Position numbers and translations under genes: made by a program. From Prevotellaceae bacterium (GTDB lineage Bacteria > Bacteroidota > Bacteroidia > Bacteroidales > Bacteroidaceae): 60,749 nucleotides of DNA. Below the pieces are notes generated by a model. That model worked only from the letters and a program-made list of their open reading frames with translations, was not told where the DNA came from and did not search any database. Positions 8,758 through 18,165 of this stretch are shown here, one piece after another (position 1 is the stretch's first letter; each line of letters begins with the position of its first letter). The stretch covers positions 1 to 60,749 of the forward strand of contig JAQXXT010000074.1 of the NCBI GenBank assembly GCA_029226205.1, given 5' to 3'.

Positions 8758-9834
8758 TTATTCTGTTTTGATGGGGATGACGACTTTTCCGTGTTCGGGG
8801 TCGTTGGTGATCATGAGGATACGGGGCTGACGGCGGGCCTTGCGGAGTTCATGCTTGAAAGCCGTCACTTTCAGCTTGGCGCTCTGTCCCGGCTGGATGT
8901 TCTTATCACTCAGCGAAACCTCAAGGCCTTCGGTGAACATTTGGATGGAGCTGATCTGCAATGGCAACTTACCGTCGTTACGAATCTCAATCATTCCTTT
9001 CAGTTTATTCTTTGTGCCGAACTTACCAAGGTCGAGCTCTTGTGCACTGGCCACATAATGGGGCGCATGACTGATCTCATATTCTGTCATGTTCTGGAAA
9101 GCAGGCAGCAGAATGGCAGAGACATCAATCTCCTTGTCGGCGGCAATCTGGTCGCCGGGATATTTACCCAGGAAGACAGAGGTCTGTGTCAGTCCGTAGT
9201 CGTGGAGCTTACGGCTGTCGAGGGTAAGCGCGACGACACCTTGCTGGCCTGGCGCGAGAGACGACGGTGAGACAGTAGCCTTAAGATAGTTGGGCAGATG
9301 CATGACGACGGGCTCCACTTTCTCCTGCGTCGTGTTCAGGATATAGATCTTCTGAACAGGACGGTCACCGCGGTTGACATCATCAAACTCGATGTCGTTC
9401 TTATCCGCTTTCAACTCGCCGATCTGGCAGTTGTAGTTGCCTTGGAAGTCCACGGTCTCAGAGACGACGACGCCACGGAGGGTGAGCAGTGTGGGGACGG
9501 TATCACCGATGCAGTAGATGCCGACTTGTTTCTCGAAATGTCCGAGTTGGTTGGCGTCGAGTGTCGTCGCGACGGTCATCGACTGTCCCGCGGGGACGGC
9601 GGACTTTGACAAGTTTACCGTCGTACAGCCACAGCTCTTGCGGACCTTCTGCACGAGGGCCGGCGTGATGGTGTTGTTCTTCACCTCGAAGTTAATGGTC
9701 ACGGGATGGCGGAAGATAACCTGTCCGCAGTCCACGGTACTCTGTACCGGTGTGAGTTTCTGTGCCGTCGCTGTCAGAGAGAGCGCGAGCAGCGGCAGTA
9801 TGATTGTTCTCTTCATCATCATTTTTCTTTTCAT
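8758..9834 (-). CDS. Secreted DUF1573 protein
   Basis: The 358-residue protein has a signal peptide ending near TATAQ and at least two Ig-like DUF1573 repeats, seen in FEVKNNTITPALVQKVRKSCGCTTV and a later EIRNDGKLPLQISSI segment. The SCGCT cysteine pair is typical of the family. The molecular role of DUF1573 is unknown; the domains resemble envelope ASH/MSP-type folds. The ATG at 9834 overlaps the TGA of the macroglobulin gene as ATGA, suggesting translational coupling and a shared envelope job. An internal start at 9816 (MKRTIILPLL) is possible and would give a cleaner signal peptide. Confidence 0.88.
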   Translation of the reverse strand: MKRKMMMKRTIILPLLALSLTATAQKLTPVQSTVDCGQVIFRHPVTINFEVKNNTITPALVQKVRKSCGCTTVNLSKSAVPAGQSMTVATTLDANQLGHFEKQVGIYCIGDTVPTLLTLRGVVVSETVDFQGNYNCQIGELKADKNDIEFDDVNRGDRPVQKIYILNTTQEKVEPVVMHLPNYLKATVSPSSLAPGQQGVVALTLDSRKLHDYGLTQTSVFLGKYPGDQIAADKEIDVSAILLPAFQNMTEYEISHAPHYVASAQELDLGKFGTKNKLKGMIEIRNDGKLPLQISSIQMFTEGLEVSLSDKNIQPGQSAKLKVTAFKHELRKARRQPRILMITNDPEHGKVVIPIKTE

Positions 9835-12800
9835 TTGATCTGTAGTTTTAAGGCATTCGTGTGACCTTTATATTCCGGAGCGTAGGCACATTCAGCTGTA
9901 CATGTACCGGAGGTATAGTCACCCGTGCGGTCTATATAATAAGGTGTATCGATGACATGCTTTCCTTTCTGCATGTGGTCGAAATAATAATTCGTTGTAT
10001 AGTCTTTCGGCGTCTGATAGCAGCCGTCACGATAGCCGCTGAGGGCATTGACGGGCTCGAGGCAGGCAGCACGCTTGTCGATGATCTGTACGAAGTCATA
10101 GTCACGGTCGCAAGTGATGGTGATGTGCACCATGACTTTCGTACCCACGGTCAGCGGACCTTGGATGGCTTTCCCGTTCTCATCACGCAGCTCACGGGAG
10201 ATGCTGATGCCGGAAGCGGCGGCAGTGATGGCAGAGCTCTTCTGCCAGTACTGGGCATAGACAGCGCCCCAGCTCGTGCCGTCGGTGGTCTTCGTGAACG
10301 TGAGGTTATGGCTGTCGGCAGCGACGGTAGTCTTGATATATCCGAGACCGGCACTGGCGCTGAGCGTTGCGCCGTCGTTCTGTGCGGTGGCGGCCTGGCC
10401 TAATGCTTTGCCGTCAACGGTGATTGTCGTCTGCGGCTTACGGTCAAGGGTCTGCATATTCCCGTCGAGGAAGGCGTAGACGGCATTGACGCAGTCGATG
10501 GGAGAGTTCCAGCGTGTTGTCCGTTTCTCCTGGAGGAGCCACTGCTGCATCTCCGTGATCGTCTGTTGCTCTTTGGGCTGCAGGAGTTTCATCGCCTCGA
10601 TGGCGGCGACCTGTGAGGGGATGCGATAGCTCATCCACGAGTAAGCGGCTTTCGGCGTGTCGTAGTAACGGCCTTTCTCCGCGTCGTAGACACTGTATTC
10701 GTTAGCACTCTTCAGCCATGTGGCAGCTTGGCGCGGATAGCCGTTACGGGCGAGGATGATGGCGCCGCACGTCTTGCCGTAGATCGTCATCGCCGTGGGC
10801 TGTTTGGCCATGAGGGCCACGAGATACTGCTTATCCGCATTCGTCGTGGCGGAGAGCTGGCGGCCGTCGAGGGCGAGCGTGTAGAGGGTATGCAGGGCTT
10901 CCTCACTCGGCAGTAGGTTCTTGATGCCTTTCTTCTCGGCTTTCTTCAACAGCATGACTTCGCCATGGAGCTGTTTGGTGAGGAAACCAAAGGCATTCTT
11001 CAGCATCGCCGCCGTCTCTGTCTGTGTGCCGACCATGTGGTTCAGTCGCACGAGTGTCTCCGTCACGGCGGTCGTCATATAATAGCTGCCGTCCATTCCC
11101 TGCCACCAGCTCCAACTGCCATCACTGTGCTGCAGCAGGGCGAGTTTGTCGAGGGCAGTCTTCAAACGGCTGTTGACATTGTTCTCATCGAAATAATCGA
11201 TGAGCATGGCTTCCTGTTCCCGTTCCTTATCGGCATCGAGGACCCACGGTGTCTCGGAGAGGACGAGGCTCTTCAGGTCGGCATCTTTCTCCAATGCGCT
11301 GGCGAGAGACGAATGATCCTTGTCCTGCGCCTGTTCCTGTTGCCAGAGATTGATGACACGGCGGATAACCGGCGTACTCGTCAGGATGGAGTGGGCGATA
11401 CGGTTACTATAATAAGAGGTGGCGAGATCGATGGCGTTGTCCGTGGACGCTACGGCGACGGTCGGCAGACTCTGGATGAGGAGCCATGCGGGATTGTTCG
11501 TGTAGGTCACGGTGGCCTTCTTGCCCGTTACGTCACCGGGGAAGAGTTTGTCGAGACTGATCGTCTTTGTGCCCGGCCCGTTCTGTGAGAAGGCAGCCGT
11601 CTGCGTGACAAACTCACGATTGGTAAGAATCGGGAGGTAGTGCTGTTCGCCGTCACTGTAGTTGGCTCCTTCAGCGATGACACGGGCGATGACGATGCCC
11701 GGCGTCAGGGTGTCAGCGCTGATGGGGAAGGAGAGTGCCGTGGTCTTGTTGGCGGCAAGGGTGTAGCTCTGCGTCTTTGTTGCAAGCACCTCGCCGGTGG
11801 CGGGATCAACGAGTTCGAGATGTGCCTGTCCCTGCTGCGTCTGTGCCGTGGTGTTTATCAGCTTGGCGGAGATTACGCCGTTGTCGCCCTGGCGCAGGAA
11901 GCGCGGCAGGTTCGGCTGTACCATCACCTTCTTTTGGGCAACGACATCCGCAGAGAGGAGGCCGTTATCCATGTCCTTGTCGTGCGCCAGTCCCATGAAC
12001 TTCCATGTCGTCAGCGTCTCGGGAAGCGTGAAGCGCAGTTGCACCTCTCCCTTCTCGTCAGCGACGAGGGTGGGATAGAAGAACGCGGTCTCAGCGAGAT
12101 TCTCACGGACGGCAGTGTTCGTGCCGTTGGATGTTGCTTGCTTGTGTTCATTGGACTCGCTGAGTTGGTTGGATATTTTAGCGGCAGCGGGGAAGGATGG
12201 CATCTCTTCGACAACGTCAAAGACTTTATTCTCTCTTCCTACGGCATTGGCTCTTGCCATGAGTACCTGACCGTAGCCCCTGATATATAGCTGGCGATAG
12301 AAATAGTCATCCTTGAAATGTGTGAAACTCAGCGGACGGACGTCAAGACTGTTATACGACAGCACGCCACGTTGTCCCCATGCCTTATTATCGTTGATCG
12401 GTAAGGACCAGACCGTATAGGGCAGGGCACGGGAGAGACCGAGATCGAGATTCCATTCATTGGAATAGAGCTGGTCGAGGCTCTTGTCGTAGAGCACGGC
12501 CATGAGTTGTGCTTTCGCCGCCTTTCCTTTCTTGTCGGTGATCTTCAGCGTCCATGTCTCTTTCAGTCCCGGTTCCAGACGGTCACGGAAAGAGGTCCAT
12601 GTCAGGCTCAGCGTTTTCTCGGGCAATGGTTTCTTGATGACGGTGGAATACTCATAACCGATTCCTTCTTTCACCCAGGCATAGGTGAGGCGCAGACCGT
12701 CACCATATTCCGGCTTATAGGTGAAGGCACGAGTCGTGAGGGCGTTGCTCTGATCGATAGCGCCTTGTGCAAGTACTTTGTTGCCACTGATAATGTTGTA

Positions 12801-15344
12801 TACGATATGCTGGTCGGGATCACTGCTGCCGATCTGCACGTATACGGGCTTGCCGTCACGAGGGAATTCCTGGCTGCTCTGATAATACCAGTTCTTGGTG
12901 GTGACGACGGGCGTCTTGTCATTGACGGAGAAAAGGACAAAATCGGTCTTTACCGTATCCTTGTCACAGATACCGATGAGCGTATGCTTGCCGCTCTTCA
13001 GCACTTTCTGCCAGGCCGTGAGATCAAGATTTTTATTGACGGAGTCTGTCAGCATCCGGCCATTATCAATGGTATAACGGATGAGGGCGGGGACTTCCTC
13101 ACCGGCGAGGTTACGGAGTTCGAAACGCACCGTCTTCAGTTTGCTCTTCTCAATCTTTTCGTTGAGCGAACAAGTCAGCACACGGTCTTTCGTGCCCAAG
13201 GGAAGACTGAGATCACCATCGTGACTCTCACCACCTTGATCGGTGACGGTGGCATTGACTTCAATGTTGTAGATACGTGGCCAGCGGGAGGTGCCGGGTG
13301 CCATCGTCATCGGTACACGGAGGGTGAACGAGCCGTCATCGGCTGTCGTCGTCGTTCCTTCGGCCAAGCGCGTGTTGTTCTCGTCTTGCATAAACCAGCA
13401 CCAGTAAGCCGGTTTGCGGTAGATGGTATAAGAGACTTTTGCGCCTTGCGTCGGTACGCCGGCATAACTCTTGGCGATACCTCTCACGGTGATGGTATCT
13501 CCGGCTTTATAAGCATCGTGGACCTTGTCGAAAGAGACTTCAAAGGTCGGGCGCTTATATTCCTCTACTTGAATATAGGTGGAGCTGTTGTCGGAAGTAG
13601 AGATGGAGAAATTTCCCGTCAGACCCGTCTTCGGCAGAACGAAGTCGGCGGCAGCCGTACCGAAGGCATCCGTCACGACATCCTTGTGGCCGACTTCCTG
13701 ATAGTTGGCGTCACGGAGGGTGAGCGTCATCTTCTTGTTGGCTATCGCCGTTGTCTGATCCCCACCATCACGGGAGAAAGAGATCGTAGCGACATGAACG
13801 GTCTGTCCCGGCCGGTAGATGCTGCGGTCGGTAAAGAGGTTCGTGAGTTCCTGATGTTCTTGTGGTTTGGCGTAACTGAAGTTCGTTCCATAGCTCCATA
13901 CGGCAGGGGCGTAGTTATCCTTGGCCGTATAGGCGAAAACCTTACGGGCGATGTTCGACTTGGAGGTATAGATCGTTTCCCCTTTCGTATCCGTCGTCAG
14001 CGTTACCGTTTCCCCTTTGCCACTACTGGGGAAGATACGCAGCGAGGCACCGGGGATCGGCTGTCCCGTTGTTGCGCTGACGGTGACGAAGCGTGTCTGG
14101 TTCTCCGGGAGTTTCTCAGCGAGGAAAGTAACGTCGGAGACATGCAGCAAGGCACGCTGCGTGTTGATGCCTGTGTTCTCCGCCTTCGCCTCTACGAGAT
14201 AGACGCCGGGCTCGAGACCGTCTATGACGATAGAGTCGTTCACCTCGTCGTAAGGCTGGTGATTGCTGAAGTCATGGGTGAATGTTTTCGATGTGCCGTT
14301 GATGATTCTGCTTCGTGCTTCCTGATAGCCGCGATTGTTGTCGAGGGTAGGATCATAGAGGCCGTCAGCTTTCAGGCGGGAGATCGTAACAGCGAGCGTG
14401 CCGATATGTCTTACATCCTTTAAAAGGATGACATGGCGATGGTGGGGAAGTATCGTAGACTTCTGCAGATTCAGCGTAAACTGGGGATTCTCCAGTTCTG
14501 TGAGTTCATTGCGTAACTCGTTGATGCGAGGCCAGGCGCTCCAGGTGTTGATGGCATTGTTCAGCCAGGCCACTTGGTCGGCAGCATGGAAGGCCGTGTC
14601 CCTCTTCGTGCTGCTATAACGTTCGATAGCCACCTCACCGGCTTCGGGAATGTCGTGATAGACCGTCAGCAACGAGTCGAGGCTTTTGGTATAAGCCGAC
14701 TGCAGACTTCTCGCGTTATCGTAGTTCTCCCTGTTTTCCTGCAGCTCTTTTAACGCCATGATGCAGGCAGCGGGGCGGTTGCCTTGTTGCTGATAGAACT
14801 GATGGAGCAGCGCAGAGTTGCCAGCTTCCAAACCGAGGACATGGAGCAGGTCATTGCCGAAGATGCGGGAGTCGGTCCCCTCGTCGAAGAGCGGTTTATA
14901 AGTGTTCGTCTTGACGGCAGCGAGCTGATCCGGATGGGCCAGCGAACGGTCGTAATAGTTTTTGGAAATCGTTTTGTAATCCTCGCTGAGCGTGCCATTA
15001 TTCAGATAGATCCGTCCCAAGGCACTCTCATAGACAGCGGCAAGGACGGGATTGGTCTTTTGAGCCGCCGTTTCTTGCGCTTCGAGGCGTCGCACAGCGG
15101 GCGCCAGCGAGTCGGGAGAGATAGAGGCCCATACACTCGACTGTTGAATCTCTGCCGACAGCAACTGACCGTAGTTGTGCTCGCTGCGTGCTTTATCGGC
15201 GATCTTCTGTAACAGAGACAGTTGTGTGCGTGGCAGATCTTTGTCAGTGGCACTCTTCACTTGTTTCCATAAGGAGTCATAGGAGTCGGCCCCGGCTTCC
15301 AGGGTCAGCAACATCAGAATTATAGATAGTCCGAGTTTCTTCAT
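9831..15344 (-). CDS. Alpha-2-macroglobulin family protein without thioester
   Basis: This very large (1837 aa) envelope protein has a signal peptide (1-19), an N-terminal helical part typical of Bacteroidota members, and macroglobulin domains (DRSIYRPGQTVHVATI is the MG2-type signature, near 510). It also has the A2M core (FFYPTLVADEKGEVQLRFTLPETLTTWKFMGLA), a helical thioester-domain-like region (DGSWSWWQGMDGSYYMTTAVTETLV) and a C-terminal receptor-like domain. Family members trap proteases, usually through a C-x-E-Q thioester. Here the expected site, after VMVQPNLPRFLRQGD, reads STDNAIDLATSYYSN, with no such motif. It is therefore a non-thioester type, likely acting by conformational trapping or structurally. 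It is translationally coupled to the DUF1573 gene. Confidence 0.92.
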   Translation of the reverse strand: MKKLGLSIILMLLTLEAGADSYDSLWKQVKSATDKDLPRTQLSLLQKIADKARSEHNYGQLLSAEIQQSSVWASISPDSLAPAVRRLEAQETAAQKTNPVLAAVYESALGRIYLNNGTLSEDYKTISKNYYDRSLAHPDQLAAVKTNTYKPLFDEGTDSRIFGNDLLHVLGLEAGNSALLHQFYQQQGNRPAACIMALKELQENRENYDNARSLQSAYTKSLDSLLTVYHDIPEAGEVAIERYSSTKRDTAFHAADQVAWLNNAINTWSAWPRINELRNELTELENPQFTLNLQKSTILPHHRHVILLKDVRHIGTLAVTISRLKADGLYDPTLDNNRGYQEARSRIINGTSKTFTHDFSNHQPYDEVNDSIVIDGLEPGVYLVEAKAENTGINTQRALLHVSDVTFLAEKLPENQTRFVTVSATTGQPIPGASLRIFPSSGKGETVTLTTDTKGETIYTSKSNIARKVFAYTAKDNYAPAVWSYGTNFSYAKPQEHQELTNLFTDRSIYRPGQTVHVATISFSRDGGDQTTAIANKKMTLTLRDANYQEVGHKDVVTDAFGTAAADFVLPKTGLTGNFSISTSDNSSTYIQVEEYKRPTFEVSFDKVHDAYKAGDTITVRGIAKSYAGVPTQGAKVSYTIYRKPAYWCWFMQDENNTRLAEGTTTTADDGSFTLRVPMTMAPGTSRWPRIYNIEVNATVTDQGGESHDGDLSLPLGTKDRVLTCSLNEKIEKSKLKTVRFELRNLAGEEVPALIRYTIDNGRMLTDSVNKNLDLTAWQKVLKSGKHTLIGICDKDTVKTDFVLFSVNDKTPVVTTKNWYYQSSQEFPRDGKPVYVQIGSSDPDQHIVYNIISGNKVLAQGAIDQSNALTTRAFTYKPEYGDGLRLTYAWVKEGIGYEYSTVIKKPLPEKTLSLTWTSFRDRLEPGLKETWTLKITDKKGKAAKAQLMAVLYDKSLDQLYSNEWNLDLGLSRALPYTVWSLPINDNKAWGQRGVLSYNSLDVRPLSFTHFKDDYFYRQLYIRGYGQVLMARANAVGRENKVFDVVEEMPSFPAAAKISNQLSESNEHKQATSNGTNTAVRENLAETAFFYPTLVADEKGEVQLRFTLPETLTTWKFMGLAHDKDMDNGLLSADVVAQKKVMVQPNLPRFLRQGDNGVISAKLINTTAQTQQGQAHLELVDPATGEVLATKTQSYTLAANKTTALSFPISADTLTPGIVIARVIAEGANYSDGEQHYLPILTNREFVTQTAAFSQNGPGTKTISLDKLFPGDVTGKKATVTYTNNPAWLLIQSLPTVAVASTDNAIDLATSYYSNRIAHSILTSTPVIRRVINLWQQEQAQDKDHSSLASALEKDADLKSLVLSETPWVLDADKEREQEAMLIDYFDENNVNSRLKTALDKLALLQHSDGSWSWWQGMDGSYYMTTAVTETLVRLNHMVGTQTETAAMLKNAFGFLTKQLHGEVMLLKKAEKKGIKNLLPSEEALHTLYTLALDGRQLSATTNADKQYLVALMAKQPTAMTIYGKTCGAIILARNGYPRQAATWLKSANEYSVYDAEKGRYYDTPKAAYSWMSYRIPSQVAAIEAMKLLQPKEQQTITEMQQWLLQEKRTTRWNSPIDCVNAVYAFLDGNMQTLDRKPQTTITVDGKALGQAATAQNDGATLSASAGLGYIKTTVAADSHNLTFTKTTDGTSWGAVYAQYWQKSSAITAAASGISISRELRDENGKAIQGPLTVGTKVMVHITITCDRDYDFVQIIDKRAACLEPVNALSGYRDGCYQTPKDYTTNYYFDHMQKGKHVIDTPYYIDRTGDYTSGTCTAECAYAPEYKGHTNALKLQIK

Positions 15345-15553
15345 CTTTTCATCTTTTGCTTGGTTTTCTTATGCTCTTTCAATCAAGGCTGGGTCGTTAG
15401 CTTGCCTGTAGCGAGGGAAGATTTAACGAATGTTTTGTTTGAGTATATCCGTGTGAATCCGTGTCATCCGTTGCCATTTTCCATCCTATTCGGCGTTGCC
15501 GCCGACGGGCCGCCACAAGGGACGGCCCCTGCATTTGGATTGTGTGGGCGGAA
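15345..15553. repeat. Intergenic gap with one family E repeat
   Basis: Between cmk and the macroglobulin gene on the minus strand. A family E arm lies at about 15487-15531 (CCGACGGGCCGCC then ACAAGGGACGGCCCCTGC), matching the arms at 7725 and 7812. It is preceded by an ATCCGTGTGAATCCGTGTCA stretch with internal repetition. No gene is visible. The macroglobulin gene could have its own promoter here, but no clear consensus was found. Confidence 0.7.
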
Positions 15554-16243
15554 CTACAGCTTCGCCTCGTATTGCTTCAAGAGCCAGGCCTTTTGCTCCG
15601 GGATTGTCATGTGACTGTTGTCGAGGACGATGGCGTCGTCGGCCTGACGGAGGGGAGCCGTCTCACGGTGCGTGTCGATATAGTCACGTTCCTGTACATT
15701 CTTCAGAATAGCATCGAAGTCAGCGTCCATACCCTTTGCCTTCAACTCGTCATAACGGCGCTGGGCACGGATCTGCGGGTCGGCGGTGACGAAAATCTTC
15801 AGTTCGGCGTTCGGGAAGACGGCGGTGCCGATGTCACGGCCATCCATGACGATGCCTTTCTCCTTGCCCATAGCCTGTTGCTGGGCCACGAGGGCCTTAC
15901 GGACGAACGGCAGGGCGGCAATGGGACTTACGTGACTGGATACTTCCATCGTGCGGATATCCTTTTCCACATTCTTATTATTAAGATAGGTGTCGGGACG
16001 GCCTGTCTCCGCATTGAGTCGGAAAGAGATATGAATCTGTGGCATCTGCGCTTTCAGTTCCTCCTCGCGGATCGTGCCGTCGGGAAGGAAGAGGTCATGC
16101 TGAAGGGCATAGAGGGTAACGCTGCGGTACATCGCACCCGTATCGACATAGATATAGCCGATCTCACGGGCCAGGTCTTTTGCCATCGTGCTCTTGCCAC
16201 AAGAGGAGTAGCCGTCAATGGCGATAATAATCTTCTTTTTCAT
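15554..16243 (-). CDS. cmk: Cytidylate kinase
   Basis: It phosphorylates CMP and dCMP with ATP in pyrimidine recycling. The 229-residue protein opens with [19 protein letters not shown], containing the Walker A loop at residues 11-19, followed by [27 protein letters not shown] and RRYDEL, all standard Cmk motifs. I start it at 16243; an in-frame extension to 16303 would run through a family D repeat and is not conserved-looking. It lies downstream of porQ, a linkage seen in other Bacteroidota as I recall. Confidence 0.96.
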   Translation of the reverse strand: MKKKIIIAIDGYSSCGKSTMAKDLAREIGYIYVDTGAMYRSVTLYALQHDLFLPDGTIREEELKAQMPQIHISFRLNAETGRPDTYLNNKNVEKDIRTMEVSSHVSPIAALPFVRKALVAQQQAMGKEKGIVMDGRDIGTAVFPNAELKIFVTADPQIRAQRRYDELKAKGMDADFDAILKNVQERDYIDTHRETAPLRQADDAIVLDNSHMTIPEQKAWLLKQYEAKL

Positions 16244-16259
16244 CGTTTGTATGTTGTTT

Positions 16260-16286
16260 GGCGGAACATGATGAATCATGTCCCTA
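16260..16286 (-). repeat. Family D repeat overlapping the porQ stop codon
   Basis: Read on the minus strand, TAGGGACATGAT-TC-ATCATGT then TCCGCC begins with the TAG that ends porQ and stops 16 bp before the cmk start. The 7-bp ACATGAT/ATCATGT stem would place a tight hairpin between two operon genes. Confidence 0.9.
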
Positions 16287-17228
16287 CAATGAGTAGGCGG
16301 CATTGATGATGATACTGCTGCTGCTCACGTGATATTTACCGTATGATAGATTCAGTTTGAAGCGGTCGAGATTGATACCGGCACCGAAACTGATGCCGGC
16401 GCCATGGGTACTGCTGTCCTCACCACTCTCGATCTTCATCTCGTGGGCCCTTCTGCAGTTGTAGCCCGCGCCGATCCATATCTGGTCGCTGAGGAGGAGG
16501 TCGAGACCGAAGACGGCATGGTTGATGAAGCCGTAGTTCCAGTGGTTGAGGTCCACGAGGGTGGCAGAGACGCGGAACGGCATGTTCTGGAAGCGCTTCG
16601 ACACACCGACTTGTAAGTCGAGGGGCATATCCTCGTAAGTATCCTCGTAAGCCTTGATCTGTCCGCCGAGGTTTTTCGCCACGGCAGAGAGGGACCATTC
16701 CGTATCCGGGTTATAGTAGTTGATGCCGAGGTCGACGCCCATGGCCATGGAGTTATAGCTGCCGATATAGGAGGTGATGAACTTTGCCGTGATACCACCT
16801 ACGAAGTTCTTTCCGAGGATATAGGAGAAATAGCCCTCGATGGCGATATCCTTGGCGTTGAAAGTGCCGAGGTCGTTGTTGTTCTCGTCACGTTCCTTCA
16901 TCGTTCCGTAGTCGAGATATTGCGCAGAGACAGCCGCCGACGCTTTCTCGCCGAAGTTACGGTTGAAAGCGGCGCTGGCGGCATTGACTCCTTTCATATA
17001 ATTCATATATCCCAGCGTGATCGTCTTGTCGGAGACGGAGGAGAGCAGGGCGGGGTTGTTGAATATCAACGCCTCGTCATCTTCGATGATGGTGATGTTA
17101 TCACCGCCGAGGGCGGCAGCATGCGCACTCACGGGAATACGCAGGAAATTGTATGCTGTCTGGCTCTCCTGAGCCTCCAAATCGACGGTGAGAAGGAGGG
17201 CGAAGAGCAGGAAAACTGCTTTTTTCAT
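16284..17228 (-). CDS. porQ: Type IX secretion system protein PorQ
   Basis: PorQ is an outer-membrane barrel of the T9SS attachment complex, which works with PorU, PorV and PorZ to process and anchor cargo. The 314-residue protein has a signal peptide ending near LEAQ. It then shows the PorQ/PorV-like opening [22 protein letters not shown] and FNNPALLSS, a series of barrel strands, and an aromatic C-terminus (IINAAYSL). PorQ is distinguished from PorV mainly by its length and by the adjacent cmk gene. The stop codon is provided by a family D repeat. A -7 like TATCTTTG lies at 17257-17250 on the minus strand, with no good -33. Confidence 0.9.
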   Translation of the reverse strand: MKKAVFLLFALLLTVDLEAQESQTAYNFLRIPVSAHAAALGGDNITIIEDDEALIFNNPALLSSVSDKTITLGYMNYMKGVNAASAAFNRNFGEKASAAVSAQYLDYGTMKERDENNNDLGTFNAKDIAIEGYFSYILGKNFVGGITAKFITSYIGSYNSMAMGVDLGINYYNPDTEWSLSAVAKNLGGQIKAYEDTYEDMPLDLQVGVSKRFQNMPFRVSATLVDLNHWNYGFINHAVFGLDLLLSDQIWIGAGYNCRRAHEMKIESGEDSSTHGAGISFGAGINLDRFKLNLSYGKYHVSSSSIIINAAYSL

Positions 17229-17280
17229 TCTTTTTCACTATTTATTTTGCAAAGATACTCTTTTTTTCAAATATAAAAAG

Positions 17281-17288
17281 TAACTTTG
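17281..17288 (+). promoter_or_regulatory. Probable -7 element of the tonB operon
   Basis: TAACTTTG, 26 bp before the TTG start codon. No TTTG is found at the expected distance upstream, so the -33 is weak or absent. Confidence 0.45.
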
Positions 17289-17313
17289 CCAATGATTTTA
17301 GGAAATATAAGAA

Positions 17314-18042
17314 TTGGAACTCAAAAAAACATACGCAGCAGATTTGGAACACAGGCGGCCGACGGCATTCCTGTTGGGCTTGATCATTGCCTGTGCCCTC
17401 CTCTTCGTAGCGCTGGAGTATACTACTGTACCCGCTGACGATGAGGATGATAATGAACTTCTCGACGATATGGCGAAGGACATGTCGCTGCCGCCTATTG
17501 ACGACCAGAAGGACTTGCAGTCGATCCCTACGGGCGGCGGCATGAGTAAATCAGTCACGGAGAAGCTCAAGCTCGACAACGTCAATGACAATGCGAAGAA
17601 AGAGATCAGTCCGAACAGTGGCGAGAGTCTGCAGCCTGTCGCTCCCGGTGTGACGCAGGTGGCTGGTGAGGCGAAGAACTCACAGCTTTCCGCTGCCCTT
17701 CCGCAGGAGACGGCCAACAGTGACAATCCGTTGGATATAAAGGTCGTGGAACAGTTGCCGATGTTTCCCGGCGGCTGGGTGAATCTGATGAAATGGCTGA
17801 CAAAGAACCTCCATTATCCACCGCAGGCCCAGCAGCAGAAGATCCAGGGCAAGGTCGTCGTGTCTTTCTTGATTCAGAAAGACGGAACGATGACGAATAT
17901 CAAGCTCGAGCATTCCGTTGACCCGCTCCTGGACCGTGAGGCGCTGCGGGTGGTCCATATGATGCCGAAGTGGAAGCCGGGTGTCAGCAACGGCAAGCCG
18001 TGCGTGACCATGTTCGCCATACCGGTGGTGTTCAGCCTATAA
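17314..18042 (+). CDS. tonB: Energy transducer TonB (TTG start)
   Basis: It couples the inner-membrane proton motive force to outer-membrane transporters such as SusC. The 242-residue protein has a short cytoplasmic N-terminus (MELKKTYAADLEHRRPT), one membrane helix (about 18-36), an acidic periplasmic linker, and a TonB C-terminal domain (about 145-242) with MFPGG, YPPQAQQQKIQGKVVVSFLI and the final MFAIPVVFSL strand. The start must be TTG at 17314: an in-frame TAA sits six bases upstream and no ATG lies between. The N-terminus matches typical Bacteroidota TonB. It heads an operon with the prenyl synthase and tatD. Confidence 0.93.
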   Translation: MELKKTYAADLEHRRPTAFLLGLIIACALLFVALEYTTVPADDEDDNELLDDMAKDMSLPPIDDQKDLQSIPTGGGMSKSVTEKLKLDNVNDNAKKEISPNSGESLQPVAPGVTQVAGEAKNSQLSAALPQETANSDNPLDIKVVEQLPMFPGGWVNLMKWLTKNLHYPPQAQQQKIQGKVVVSFLIQKDGTMTNIKLEHSVDPLLDREALRVVHMMPKWKPGVSNGKPCVTMFAIPVVFSL

Positions 18043-18133
18043 GCGCTGCCTTGCGCTTGCAAAGCGCAAGCACGAAACGGCAGGCCCCAACAAGCACGAA
18101 ACGGCAGGCCCAACAAGCACGAAATGGCAGGCC
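18043..18133 (+). repeat. Family F (RAYT-linked) repeat with three partial units
   Basis: A perfect hairpin CTTGCGCTT-GCA-AAGCGCAAG lies at 18050-18070. Three tandem tails of the form AAGCACGAAACGGCAGGCCC follow with a period of about 22-23 bp. The same element lies inside the RAYT gene (53776-53813, reverse) and after it (54435-54472). It sits in the gap between tonB and the prenyl synthase gene, so it is probably transcribed within the operon. Confidence 0.92.
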
Positions 18134-18165
18134 AAAAAAGTAGAAGTAATAAAGTAAAAATAGAT

